Assembly (NCBI GenBank): GCA_036927565.1
Contig: JAYESD010000005.1
Coordinates: forward strand, 8,276,565-8,340,564
Direction: 5' to 3'
Length of the DNA: 64,000 nt
DNA from: Tuctoria greenei
Taxonomy: Eukaryota; Streptophyta; Magnoliopsida; Poales; Poaceae
Part shown: one piece after another, positions 44,400 to 56,472 of the stretch
Numbering within the stretch: the stretch's first letter is position 1
Layout: the number at the start of each line of letters is the position of its first letter
Program-made: the position numbers and the translations under genes
Notes under the pieces: model-generated
What the model was told of the DNA's origin: nothing
Seen by the model: only the letters and a program-made list of their open reading frames with translations
Databases searched by the model: none

Positions 44400-47300
44400 G
44401 TACCCAATCTCCTTCACTTCAAGATTTTTGCTACGTGTACATTAGGAAGTTTATCAAGATTTTTAATTCCTCTGATATGTGTTGCGCGTCATGTTTACTA
44501 AATTGGATATTTCGATATTTGATGGAAAAATCAGCTTTTTTATATGACAGGTTCGGATGAAGGCCGTTCTTACTCAGTTGGACGTGCGCAGGGTCTTGAA
44601 TGAAAAACCTAAAGATATGACAGATGATAAATGAGAGAAACTCGATGAAAAAGCTTTGTCCGCCTTGCAGCTCAGTTTGTCTACAAATATTTTGCGTGAA
44701 GTCTTGAATGCAAAATAAGCCACAAAATTGTGAAATAAATTGGAGGAGCTTTATATGACTAAAAGTCTTGCAAATAAGTTTCGTCTTAAGAAACGTCTGT
44801 ACACTATTTGCATGGCGGAATGTACCTCTATTCAATCGCATCTTGCTGAATTTAATTCAATTTGTGTTGATCTTGCAAGTTTGGATGTGAAAATTGATGA
44901 TGAGGATAAGGCAATTTTGTTGGTTGTTTCTTTGCCCGCTTCGTTTAAGCATTATAAAGAGATTATGCTTTATGGAAATAATACCTCACTCAGTTTTATG
45001 AATATTAAGTCAAATTTGTTGTCTAAGAAGAAATTTGATTGTGATTCTCGTTCTGAGTCAAAGGGTGAGGGTTTCATTGTTCAAGGTCAAACTTAACAAG
45101 CGGATAATTCTAGTAAATCAATATCAAGATCTAAGTCTAGAAATCGTAAATCTAACTCTTTTTGCCGATATTGTAAAGCTGATAATCATAAGATCTCCCA
45201 ATGTTTTAAGCTGAAAAATAAGAAAGAAAGAAAGAAAAAGAAAGAGTTGGATAAATCTTGTGCTGAAGCTAGTATTGCTGATAATCTGGATAGTGGGGAG
45301 TCACTTATGGTCACCTCTAATGTTGAAAAGCGTATGTGTTGGGTTCTTTATTCGGCTTGCTCTTTTCACATTTGCTCGCATAGAGAGTGATTTCTAATTA
45401 TTCTCATATTTGCAATGGTGATGTTATTATTGGTGATGAATCTTCACTTGAAATTATTGGAATTGGTTCTATTCAAATTAAGGTTCATGATGACACTTTC
45501 AAGACCATTACCAATGTTCGTTATGTTCCAAAAATGAAGAGAAACCTTATTTTTTGGGCATCTTAGAAGCAATGGGATTCAAATTTTCTGCTGGTTATGG
45601 TGTTCTTAAGGTCTCTCAAGGTAACTGTATGGTTTTAAAAACAAATCGTATGAATAATCTCTATTGTTTACAAGGATCGACAGTTACATGTACTGCATAC
45701 GTTTCTATTGCATCCAACACATTAAACACGAAGCTATGTCATATGCGACTTGGACATATGAGTCAAAAAGATATTCATCTCTTGCATAAGAGAGGTTATT
45801 TGGACGATATTGGTAAATTGAAGTTTTGTGAATATTTTGTTTTTGACAAACAAAAGAGAGTCAATTTCTCTTTGTCGACTCATTGCACTAAAGAAATACT
45901 TGATTATATTCATTCTGATCTTTGGGGTCTTGCTCCTCATTGTTCAATTGGAGGTCGTGAGTATATGATCACGTTTATTGATGCTTTTCTCACAAAGTTT
46001 GGGCTTATTTCTTAAAGGAAAAAAAGTTTTTCCTACTTTCAAGTTGTAGAAAACTTTAGTTGAAAATCAGACTGACAGAAAAATAAAGAAATTAAGAATC
46101 GATAATGGATTGGAATTTTGCAGTGGTGAGTTTGATTCATTTTGTGCTGATCATGGTATTGCTAGACATAGAATCGTTTCAGGTACTCCTCAGCAAAATG
46201 GTGTTGTAGAAAGGATGAATCGTATTATTCTGAAAATGTCCCGTTGTATGCTTTCTAATGCATGTTTATGAGAAAAGCAAAGTTTATGAGCTGAAACTTC
46301 TTCTACAACATGTTATTTGATTAATCGCGCCCCTAATTCAATGATTGATTTCAAAATTCCAGAAGAAGTATGGACAGGTAAACTTGTTGATTATTCCAAC
46401 CTTAAGAATTTTTTGTTGCACCGCTTATGCTCATGTTAACAATGGAAAGCTTATGCCAAGAGCTCAAAATTGCATTTTTGTTGGCTATGGTTGTGGAGTC
46501 AAAGGATATCGTTTATATTGTCCAGATTATAGAAAGGTGATTGTCAGTCGTGATATTACTTTTGATAAAAGTACATTTAAATCTGGTGGAGGTATTACTA
46601 CTGGTTCTTCATTCACACTTATACCTGAAACTACTGTTCATAATCTTGAGGTAGATGTATCTATTAATGATGATTTTGTTTCTTCTTCTACTACACAGTC
46701 AGCTTCTACTACTGCACATCCTGTTATTGATAATCACAATATTGCAATTGATAGACCTAGAAGGAATGTCGTTTTGCCACAACGATATCGTGACACTGAT
46801 AGTATTGACTCATTATGCTTTCATTATTGCTCAAGATGCTAATGGTGCATTTGAACCTTCTTCTTATTCGGAAGCTATCTCATGTGATAATTCATCTTAA
46901 TGGTTAGTTGCTATGAATGATGAATTTGAGAGTCTTCAAAAGAATTCTACATAGAATTTGGTTGAGCTTCCTATAGGTAAAAAATCTTTAAAGTGCAAGT
47001 GGATTTATAAAAAAGAAGGTATACCTGGAGTTGAACCATCAAGATTTAAATCTCGTCTAGTTGTGAGAGGTTTTTAACAAAAGGAAGGTATTGATTTTAA
47101 TGAGGTTTTCTCTCCTGTTGTTCGTCACTCTTCTATTCGAGTTATGCTTGCAATTGTTGCTATGTTTAATTTGGAGCTAGAGCAACTTGATGTCAAAACT
47201 GCTTTTCTTCATGAGATTTAGATGAGAAGATTTAAATGACACAATCTGAGGGTCTTTCTGCTCCTGGCCAAGAGCACTTAGTATGTCATTTGAATAAATC

Positions 47301-48419
47301 TCTTTATGGTTTGAAACAAGCTCCTAGGCAGTGGTATAAAAGGTTTGACTCGTTTATGCTTGCACATGGTTATTCTAGAAGCAATTATGATCATTGCATT
47401 TACTTGAAGCAGTTCTCCAATGGATCTTTCGTGTATCTACTGCTCTATATTGATGATATGTTTATTACTTCTCATGAAAAGTCACTGATTGATGAATTAA
47501 AGGCTCAACTTAGTGATGAATTTGATATGAAAGATCTTGGACCAGCTAAAAAGATTATTGGGATGGAAATTAAATGTGACCGTCGTGCTGGTACTCTATT
47601 TCTATCTTAGAAAAGTTACATTGAGAAAGTGCTTGAAAGGTACAATCTCAATAATTGCAAATTTATTCCTACGCCGTTTGCTTCACATTTTAAATTATCA
47701 TCTTTGCAATGTCCTAATAATGAAGAAAATAGAGAGTACATGTCTCGTATTCCATATTCTAGTGCTGTTAGAAATCTCATGTATGCTATGATCTGTACAA
47801 GACCTGATTTGGCTCATGCTGTTAGTGTGGTTAGCAGATTTATGCATAATCCAGACAAAGAACATTGGAATGCAGTGAAGTGGATTCTTCGTTATTTGAA
47901 AGGTACTTCTAACTTCAGATTATTATTTGACAAGAATTAGTGAAGTCAAATGATGTTATTGGATTTGTTGATTCTGGTTATGCTGGTGATCTTGATAAAA
48001 CACGCTCCATCCCTGGCTATGTATTTTCTTTATGTGGTTCTGCGGTGAGTTGGAAGGATTCCCTTCAATCTATAACTGCTCTTTCTACTACTAAAGCGGA
48101 GTATGTTGCTGCTACTGAAGGGGTTAAAGAAGCTATTTGGATGCGTGGTCTTGTTTCTGAACTCGGTGTTCCTCAGGATGTCATAAAGGTTAATTCTGAC
48201 AGTCATAGTGTTATTTGTTTGACCAAGAATGACATATATCAGTTCAAGACCAAGCACATTGATATCAAGTATCATTTCATACGTGATGTTATCGCAGAAG
48301 GCAATATTATTGTTGAAAAGATACATACAGATGAGAATCCCGCGGACATGCTTACAAAGCCATTATCTAAAACCGAGTTCAAGCATTGTCTTGACTTGGT
48401 TGGCATTCGTAGAGCTTAG
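44400..48419 (+). pseudogene. copia gag-pol with many nonsense codons
   Basis: Copia Gag (UBN2) runs from about 44500 to 45096 and a CX2CX4HX4C knuckle from 45163. The GAG pre-integrase region is near 45730-45880, where the second Cys of the CxxC pair reads Phe. Integrase follows at 45900-46260 (DNG and VERMNR motifs), RT at 46900-47600 (LYIDDM near 47450) and RNase H at 47950-48400. At least ten in-frame stops occur, mostly explainable as C-to-T or G-to-A changes (Trp to TAG/TGA, Gln to TAA), for example near 44566, 44632, 44716, 45094, 47077 and 47608. A one-base deletion near 47215 shifts the frame. The element is dead. Confidence 0.85.
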
Positions 48420-48474
48420 CACTCTAGTGGTGTTTGGGAGACAGTTTTCTATAGATTTGAGTCAGGGAGAGATT

Positions 48475-48638
48475 TGCTGGGATATGACTCTACCTCTTGT
48501 ATGCCTACGCCTATAAATATAGGTCACCCTTGTACTTGTACCTCAACCCTAATAATAGATCTGTTTCCCGTGATTTTTTCCCCTCCACCTTGGAAACTTT
48601 TTTTACGTTAAATCATGTGTGTCTATATAACCCTAACA
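48475..48638 (+). repeat. 3' LTR of the decayed copia element
   Basis: The 164-bp LTR starts TGCTGGGATATG and ends CCCTAACA, with a TATA box at 48512-48519. A purine-rich GTCAGGGAGAGA lies just upstream at about 48461. Confidence 0.8.
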
Positions 48639-48887
48639 CTTCAGATATTTTTATTTGGGTCAACCCAAGTTTTATGACCATGTTGTTTTATAAAATGCCA
48701 CCAGTAAGAAAAATACTCATAAACATGACGTTTGAGTTCTGCTTTTGTGATGGGTTCATGCATGTGTTTAATCGGTTCAACAAACTGAATCAGTGAGACC
48801 CTATCTAGCATAGCTTATCGAATAGTTTTTTTAATATAAAATAAATAGAGGATGTGCCAAACAGCAGAATTGTGCAACAACTTTTAG

Positions 48888-50419
48888 TGAAAGTGCATCT
48901 AGGAATCTCTTGTGGGTTTCGGATGATTTATGACAAGCAAATGAGATCCTAACCACGTTGTTGAGATGAGCACATGTTTTAATGAGAAAATGAGCAAAGA
49001 GCCAAAAAGAAGGAAGAATGAGGAGCAATGTGGAAAAGAGCTCAAGGAACAAGTGTAGTAGATCATTGTGTATGGAGTGTGTTAAGGAAACACACACCAA
49101 GAGCTCAAACACAAATAAACACACACTTTCACAAATCTATACAGGACTAGACTAGTCCGACTGACCCGGACTAGCCCAATATCTTTCTGCACAAGATCAG
49201 ACAAGTTCGATATCACCAAGGACTAGTCCGATATCTCTCTGATTAGAATCGGACTAGTCCTCCCCAGTGCAGACTAGTCCTCAAAACACTTCACAAGTTG
49301 CACAAAATCAGACAAGTCCGATCACACAACACACTAGTCCGATATCATTCCGATGTAAATCGTACAAGTCCGATATTGGCACAAACTAGTCCGAAAATCC
49401 TCTAACCTAAATCGGACAAGTCCTCCAAGTGCGGACTTGTCACCCAATTCACTTAGGGTTTCACTGATCCGGACAAGTCCGATGATTATCAGACTAGTCT
49501 GAAGATTTCTAGAAACGAAATTGGACAAGTCTGCTTCTAGCCGGACTAGTCCGATATTTTGTGACACCTAGGGTTTGCTACACACAGCACACCGGACTAG
49601 TCCGATCTTCCTAAACCCTAACGGTCACTTTTAGAAACCCCATATAAATAGATGTGCACGGCCCAACTTTTACATCTCTCGAACCCCTGCACCGTCACAC
49701 CTCCCAAGAGCCTCAAAAACACATCTCTCCACGAAATCAAAAGCCACAAAGATCAATCCCTTGAGGATACACTTTGGAACATTGAAGAGACACGATTATC
49801 TACTCATTAAGCTCTTGGTTTGATTCTCTAACACACTCCTGTGATTTTCATTGTAATATTTTGAGTGTGTTCTTGGTGGAGTCATTGTTGTAATCTATGG
49901 GAGCCCTCAACGTGTGAGAAGGTCCCTTGAATTTGGTTATTTACCCTTTGTGATAAGTGAAGAGGATTGACCTTCGTGGCGATCCGACGAGTGTAGGGTT
50001 GGAGAAGACTCAGTCTTTTTGTGGACTCCTCAACGTGGATGTAGGTTGCCTCTGTGGGAACCAAACCACGGGATAAATTGCTTGTGTTCTTGCTTTGCGT
50101 TCATCGTTCTCATACATCATATCAATCAAGGGTTTCAATCAATCTCGCTTACTTTATGTTGAAACATTAAATATAAGATTGACTTGTGGTATACCCTAGT
50201 TCATAATCGTGTAACACTTCAATTACAAGTATATTTACGCTGCATACATCCTAGAATCAAATTAATTGATCAAACTTGATTAACCTAGTCGGTACACACC
50301 GGACTAGTCCGCACTTGATCGGACTAGTCCGATATCTCGAGTTTTGATCTGATTGTTAAGTGTTGCAGGTTTCGACAAAATTCAAAAAGGCCTATTCACC
50401 CCCCTCTAGGCCACATTCA
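48888..50419 (+). repeat. 5' LTR of the SIRE-type element
   Basis: The U3 region contains the palindromic GGACTAGTCC array (49140-49610), followed directly by a TATAAATA box at 49643-49650. Two more palindromes lie near 50300-50335 in U5. Confidence 0.92.
49140..49610. repeat. GGACTAGTCC palindrome array in U3
   Basis: About 18 copies of CGGACTAGTCCGATAT or variants occur in 470 bp. One class is the perfect palindrome GGACTAGTCC; the other is GGACAAGTCC, which breaks the symmetry. Spacing varies between 15 and 40 bp. The same array is in the 3' LTR at 58750-59240. Confidence 0.85.
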
Positions 50420-50472
50420 ATTGGTATCAGAGCAAGGCTCTTCAAGAAGGAGACTAATCGCTCGAAGTGATC

Positions 50473-52250
50473 ATGTCGGACATGAAGGACGTACACAAGA
50501 GCAACAACCAAGAGAAGGTTGATGAAGACAAGAACCAGAAATTGGAAAAGCTCCTCGATGCCATTCAAGACTTTGAGGATGACGATGAGGAGACACTGGA
50601 ACTAAGGGCACTCATAAGGAAGAAAACCCTTTCCAAGGGAAAGCTGAAAATCGAAGATGAGAAGAAAAAGAAGGGGAGTAGTCACACCGACTACTCCCGA
50701 TATCCTTTTAACTATGATCGCCTAAATTCTAGCAACAATAACTATCTATCCATTCCACTTGGAAAAGCCCCACATTTTGACGGCAATGACTACTCAATGT
50801 AGAGGCAAAACATGAAAATGCGTTTGATTTCTCTAAATACAAGTTTGTGGCACATAGTATGCACATGAATAGATATCCTGGATGATGATGAGGAGCTCAC
50901 ACCAAGCCAAGAGCAAGCCATCCATCGAAATGCTCAAGCTATTGCAGTCATTACTTCATCGCTTAGTAGGGATGAGTTTACAAAGGTGGATGGACTCGAG
51001 ATCGCGAAGGAGATATGGAATACATTGCAAACCGCACATGAAGGCGATCGTCATGTGCGAGAAGCGAAGATCGAGATGATTGAAGGCGAGCTAGAAAGGT
51101 TTTCAATCGAAGAAGATGAGTCGCCACAAGACATGTACAACCGATTAAAGACGCTCATCAACAAGGTGCGAGCATACGGAAGCAAAAAGTGGAACGACCA
51201 CGAGGTAGTGAAGCTTATCCTTAGAGCCTTCATGCCTCGCAATGTCACCCTATGCTCAATGATACGAGAAAGCCCCGGATACAAGAAGATGACCCCAGAT
51301 GAGCTACTTGGGAAAATCATCAACTTTGAGATGATGGGAAAAAAGCTAAACATGTTAAGGAAATTGCCAACCTCACCTCGGCAAAGAAGAAGGGGTCGCT
51401 CTAAAGTCCACCCTTAAGCCCTTGTCTAAAGAAGCTCGAGAAGCTCAACTACAAGAAGACGACGATGATGAAAGTAGTGACTTGGATGAAGATGACATGA
51501 TACTGTTCATGAAGAAATTCAAGAAGATGACGAAGAAGAGACAAGGCACTAAATCAAGTGAAGGAAAGTACAAGGAAAGATCAAAGTTAAAGTTGAGGCG
51601 GGCATGCTATAATTGTGGTGAGTATAACCACTTTATAGTTGATTTCCCATATGAAGAGAACAAGAAGAAGACCAAAGAAGCAAAGCCTCAACCCAATAAA
51701 TTCTTCAAGAAGAAGAAACAAGCCGAACAAGCACATATAGGGAAAGAGTGGGACTCAAATGATGAGTCCTCATCCAAAGAAGAAGAAGAGATGGCTAGCA
51801 TAGCCATCGAGAAGATATCCAAGAAGTCCACTCTCTTCCCTACTCTCGGCGCATGGAAAGGGAATGACACTTGCCTCATGGCAAAGGAAGGTAAACGCAA
51901 GGTAACAACAAAACCCTCTTCCGTGCATTCCTATTCCAGTGATAGTGAAATTAATAGTGATAATGAAGATATGCTCATTGGATTAGATAAGAAAACAACC
52001 ACAAAAATGAAATTCTTACGTGATCAACTTGTTGAGAAGGAGAAGTTGATACATCGTCAAGAAGACATGATTATCTCCCAAAAGGAGGAATATGTCGAAC
52101 TTGAAAAGCTTCTAGAACTTGAAAAGGAGCGAAGCAAGTCACTAGAGCTTGAATTAGCTTCAAGCAAGGAAGCTTACTTGGAGGTAAGCGACTCAAATGC
52201 TACAGTCGAGGAAGAACTTGCTAACCTAATCAAGGTTAACAAGATCCCTT
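50473..52250 (+). pseudogene. SIRE-type gag
   Basis: Gag starts at the ATG at 50473, 40 bases after the PBS, with an acidic/lysine-rich N-terminus. The UBN2-type domain spans about 50880-51350 (EIAKEIWNTLQTAHEG, DMYNRLKTLINKVR, PDELLGKIINFEMM). Stops occur at about 50801 (Trp codon) and 50867, and the frame shifts near 51360. The zinc knuckle at 51606-51650 reads CYNCGEYNHFIVDF, so its last Cys is replaced by Phe. A long charged coiled-coil segment follows at 51960-52250. Confidence 0.85.
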
Positions 52251-52252
52251 AA

Positions 52253-55200
52253 GTGCAATTTGAGTCACTCAAGCAAGGTGACCCTTCATCCTCTTCGAGT
52301 TCACCTTCTCAACCCATTAAAACTGAAGTTGCTTCTACTTGTACATGTGGTGTAGTTGACACCAGTTTGAAAGACAAGTCAACCTCTACCAAGGACAAGC
52401 ATTCTTCACAAAATGGCATATTTGACAAGGAGAAGATCAAATATGAACGTAGTGTATACTTGGTCACAAGACCTTCAAATGTCAAATATGGCATTGGTTA
52501 CTCTTATGGTGAAAAGCAACATTCTAAAAGCCATAAGAATAACAAGGAGAGCAATGTCTTTGTAAAGGGAAGACCCTCTGAAACTGGAAAATCCAAAATT
52601 AATGAATCCAACATGCATGATCACCGGACTAGTCCGGTCGGGATCTGGACAAGTCCGGTCCTCCGGACAAGTCCAATCTCCCAGACTAGTCCTGTGTACA
52701 AACAACAACAGTTGCTATTTAGAACTTTCTATGCATCGTATGTCTTAATGAGAAGTACTTATGGAAAAATTTATGCTCATTATGTTGGGCCATGCCATGG
52801 GAACACCAAGTATCATGTGTGGGTGCCCAAAGCCCTTATGACAACCTAAAAGGACCCAAGCAAGCTTGGGTACCTAAAACCAAGGCATAATTTGTTTTTG
52901 CAGACCTATTCCTCTGGTGGATCTGAATGGGTGCTAGACAGTGGTTGCACCAACCATATGACCGGAGAAAGAAGGATGTTCGTTGAGTATGAAGCAAATG
53001 AGAATCCAAGTGAGGGCATCTTCTTTGGAGACAATAGTCAAGGAAAGGTGCTCGGTACCGGTAAAATTGCCATATCACCACAACACACTCTTTCTCATGT
53101 ATTACATGTTGATTCCTTAGATTATAACCTGCTGTCCATATCTCAATTATGTGACAAAGGTTATAATTGCTTGTTCACTAACGAGGGTGTGACCGTCTCT
53201 AGGAGGAGTGATGGTTCCATTGCCTTCAAGGGTATGTTAAAGGGAAAGCTCTATCTTGTTTACTTCAACAAGGATAAAGCCAAACTTGACACATGCTTCA
53301 TTGCAAAGACCAACATGGGTTGGTTGTGGCATAGACGGCTAGCGCATGTTGGTATGAGGAATCTTCAAAAACTCCTCAAGGGCGATCACATTCGAGGTTT
53401 GAAGGATGTTATTTTTGAGAAAGACAGGCCTTGTAGCGCGTGCCAAGACGGGAAGCAAGTTGGAGCACCCCATCCCGCGAAGAACGTCATGACTACAAAA
53501 AGACCGCTCGAGCTACTTCACATGAACTTATTCGATCCAATTGCCTACATAAGCATCGGCGGTAACAAATTTGGTTTAGTACTTGTTGATGATTTTTCTT
53601 GCTTCACTTGGGTTTTCTTTTTACATGATAAGTCAGAAACACAAGGAATACTCAAGAAGTTCTTCAAGCGAGCTCAAAATGAATTCTTATTGGCAATCAA
53701 GAACAAGCGACAACATCACGGAGTTCAAGAACACACAAGTGGAGACCAATGATCAAGGGGGAGCTTCCATACAAGATCAACCTCAAGAAAGTGAAGATGA
53801 TCAACAAGTCAATGAGGGCAACCATTTAGGGGGAGAAGAAGATGATCATGAAGATACAAGACAGCAAGTACCACACCCAAGAGTACACCAATGCGTCCAA
53901 AGGGATCACCCAATCGACAACATCATCAGTGACATCCAAAAGGGAGTAACTACTAGGTCTCACATAGCTAATTTTTGTGAGCATTACTCGTTTGTGTCCT
54001 TTTTGGAACCACACAGGGTTGAGGATGCATTGAAGGATCCGGATTGGGTAGTGGCCATGCAAGAAGAACTCAACAATTTCAAAAGAAACGAGGTGTGGGA
54101 ACTAGTCGAAAGACCCAAATCCAACGTCGTTGGCACCAAATGGGTCTTCCGCAACAAACAAGACGAACACGGGGTGGTGACAAGAATAATACACGACTTG
54201 TGGCCAAAGGGTATTCACAAGTCGAAGGTTTGGATTTCGATGAGACCTTTGCTCCCGTAGCTAGACTTGAGTCTATTAGAATATTACTTGCATAAGCTAC
54301 TCACCATGATTTCAAGCTCTATCAAATGGATGTGAAAAGCGCCTTCCTCAACGGACCAATCAAGGAGGAGGTGTATGTGGAGCAACCCCCGGGTTTGAAG
54401 ATGAAGAGTTCCCCGACCACGTATTTAAATGTAAGGCTCTCTACAGCCTTAAACAAGCTCCTAGAGCTTGGTATGAGTGTCTTAGAGATTTCTTAATTGA
54501 AAATGGCTTTAAGATCGGCAAAGTAGATTATACACTGTTTACAAAGAACTTTGACAATGATCTCTTTGTTTGTCAAATCTATGTTGATGATATAATCTTT
54601 GGCTCAACTAACTAATTTGTTGTGAGGAATTTAGTAAAATTATGATAGATAGGTTTGAGATGTCCATGATGGGAGAGCTAAAGTACTTCTTGGTATTCCA
54701 AGTGAGACAACAAAATGAAGGGACATTCATAAGCCAAACTAAGTACACTCAAGACATACTCAAGAAGTATGGAATGGACAAGGCGAAGCCCATAAAGACT
54801 CTTATGGCAACAAATGGCCACTTGGATCTCAATGAAGATGGACCTAGCGTCGATCAAAAGGTATCACTCTACGATTGGATCTGTACTCTATTTATGTGCA
54901 TCTAGGCCAGACATTATGTTGAGTGTATGTTTGTGTGCAAGATTTCAAGCCAATCCTAAGGAGTGTCACTTGACAGCCGTAAAAAAGATCTTGAGATATT
55001 TAGTTCATACACCCAACCTTGGTCTTTGATATCCAAAAGGCTCCAAATTCAATCTCATTGGTTACTCCGATGCAGATTATGCCGGATGCAAAGTAGACAG
55101 AAAAAGTACCTCAGGTACATGCCAATTCCTAGGTAGATCCCTAATTTCTTGGTCCTCCAAGAAACAAAACTCCATTGCCCTATCCACAGCCGAAGTGGAG

Positions 55201-55516
55201 TATGTTGCAGCCGGGAGTTGTTGTGCACAACTCCTTTGGAAGCGACAAACTCTAAGGGATTACGATTACAATATGAATCGTATTCCACTCCTTTGTGATA
55301 ATGAGAGTGCCATTAAAATTGCCCATAATTCAGTTGAGCACTCTAGAACCAACATCACTTCTTTAGAGACCACTCCATGAAAGGAGATATAGCCATTTCC
55401 CATGTCAACACCGAAAAGCAATTAGCCGACATATTCACCAAGCCACTTGATGAAAAATGCTTTTGCGAGCTTCAAAATGAACTAAATATTCTTGATGCTC
55501 GGAATGTGGCTTGAAA
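52253..55516 (+). pseudogene. SIRE-type pol with deleted integrase
   Basis: A linker at 52253-52849 leads to the protease motif VLDSGCTNHMTG at 52931, then GAG pre-integrase (WHRRLAHVGMRNLQKL, CSACQDGKQ). Integrase starts normally (DDFSCFTWVFFL) but after the FKNTQVE motif near 53735 jumps to an acidic pre-RT linker, so most of the catalytic core and C-terminus are missing. RT runs from about 54030 to 54900 (DVKSAFLNG, YVDDIIFGSTN near 54580), and RNase H from 55050 to 55510 (SADYAGC, STAEVEYVAA). Frameshifts occur near 54200, 54620, 54880 and 55370. A GGACTAGTCC cluster at 52620-52690 lies in the linker reading frame. Confidence 0.85.
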
Positions 55517-55739
55517 GCTTGCATACCTGTATGAATTCTTCAAAATATGTTGATTGAATTGTGAAAATCACCTCTCTCAATTTTCTCCAAAAAACTATGT
55601 CAATTACTAGATCTTGGTGAATTATGGTCATTGCTTGATTGTTGTATGCTTACTGATCATATTCATCAAGATTATTTGATTTGATTTGCCTCCCTATCTT
55701 CTAAATAAGTACCTTCGAACATATATGAATGGGCTAGGC

Positions 55740-56390
55740 ATTTCTTCCCTGGTGACCACAGACTAGTCTGTGGTTACCAGGACTAGTCCGCCCATGCAGA
55801 CTAGTCCGCAAAGCGCTGGTTAGGCCGGACTAGTCCGGCAGACCATGGATTAGTCCTATATAGCCTCTGGAAAAGTTCGGACTAGTACAATCATTTTCGG
55901 ACTTGTCCAATTTTTCATGTTCATAACCCTAGCCGCTGCCAAACCCTAATTTCCTCACCCCCACACTTGCCTCAAGCTTTCTCTCTTCACACTCGAGCTC
56001 CCCAAGGCGATTTGGCCACTCCTCCATCAAAAAGCTCCAAATTTGGGTGGAAATCAAGCTCCTTCGCTCAGGGATTGAAGTCCATAGACTTGTCCGCCCT
56101 TCAACACCCTCCTCTCTGAGATTCAAGCGATTCTTCGGTATTTTTCCCCCAAACCCTAGAAATCTCCATTTTCTTCATTGTTGATCGAATAGCCTAGCTT
56201 CTTTCACCTAATACCAGTGTCCTTGATGTATTACATTGTTGTTAGGCTAATTTTGCATTGAGCAACTCCATTTGTCTCATAGTTAGGGTTCTTGAGGATG
56301 AATACCGAACTAGTCCGGTCCATGCACGGACAAGTCCAGTCATCCAAACTAGTCCGTGCCTGTACACCAGACTTGTCCGATTTTTCTGAA
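55740..56390. repeat. GGACTAGTCC palindromes downstream of pol
   Basis: Two clusters, 55765-55915 and 56305-56385, carry the same palindrome and its GGACAAGTCC variant outside the LTRs, in the spacer before and at the start of the extra gene. Confidence 0.8.
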
Positions 56391-56472
56391 CTCAAACCTA
56401 ACCTTTCAATTCCTCAATGCAATTCCTTGTCATCTATTCTCATCAATACCTTGTGCAATCCATTCTCAGGGC

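Larger units (their letters stand above)
43571..48638 (+). mobile_element. Ty1/copia retrotransposon, decayed
   Basis: The element of about 5.1 kb has short LTRs at both ends and copia domain order between them: gag, zinc knuckle, pre-integrase, integrase, RT, RNase H. ACTTC precedes the left LTR (43566-43570) and CTTC(A) follows the right one, a probable target duplication. The first few bases (TGCT) of the left LTR are missing or altered. Confidence 0.8.

Noticed and set aside
49140..49610. Possible CRISPR-like array
   Set aside because: Repeats are short, palindromic and irregularly spaced, spacers are not unique, and they lie in a plant LTR.
50422..50433. tRNA gene suspected from TGGTATCAGAGC
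   Set aside because: The motif is the primer binding site next to an LTR; no cloverleaf surrounds it.
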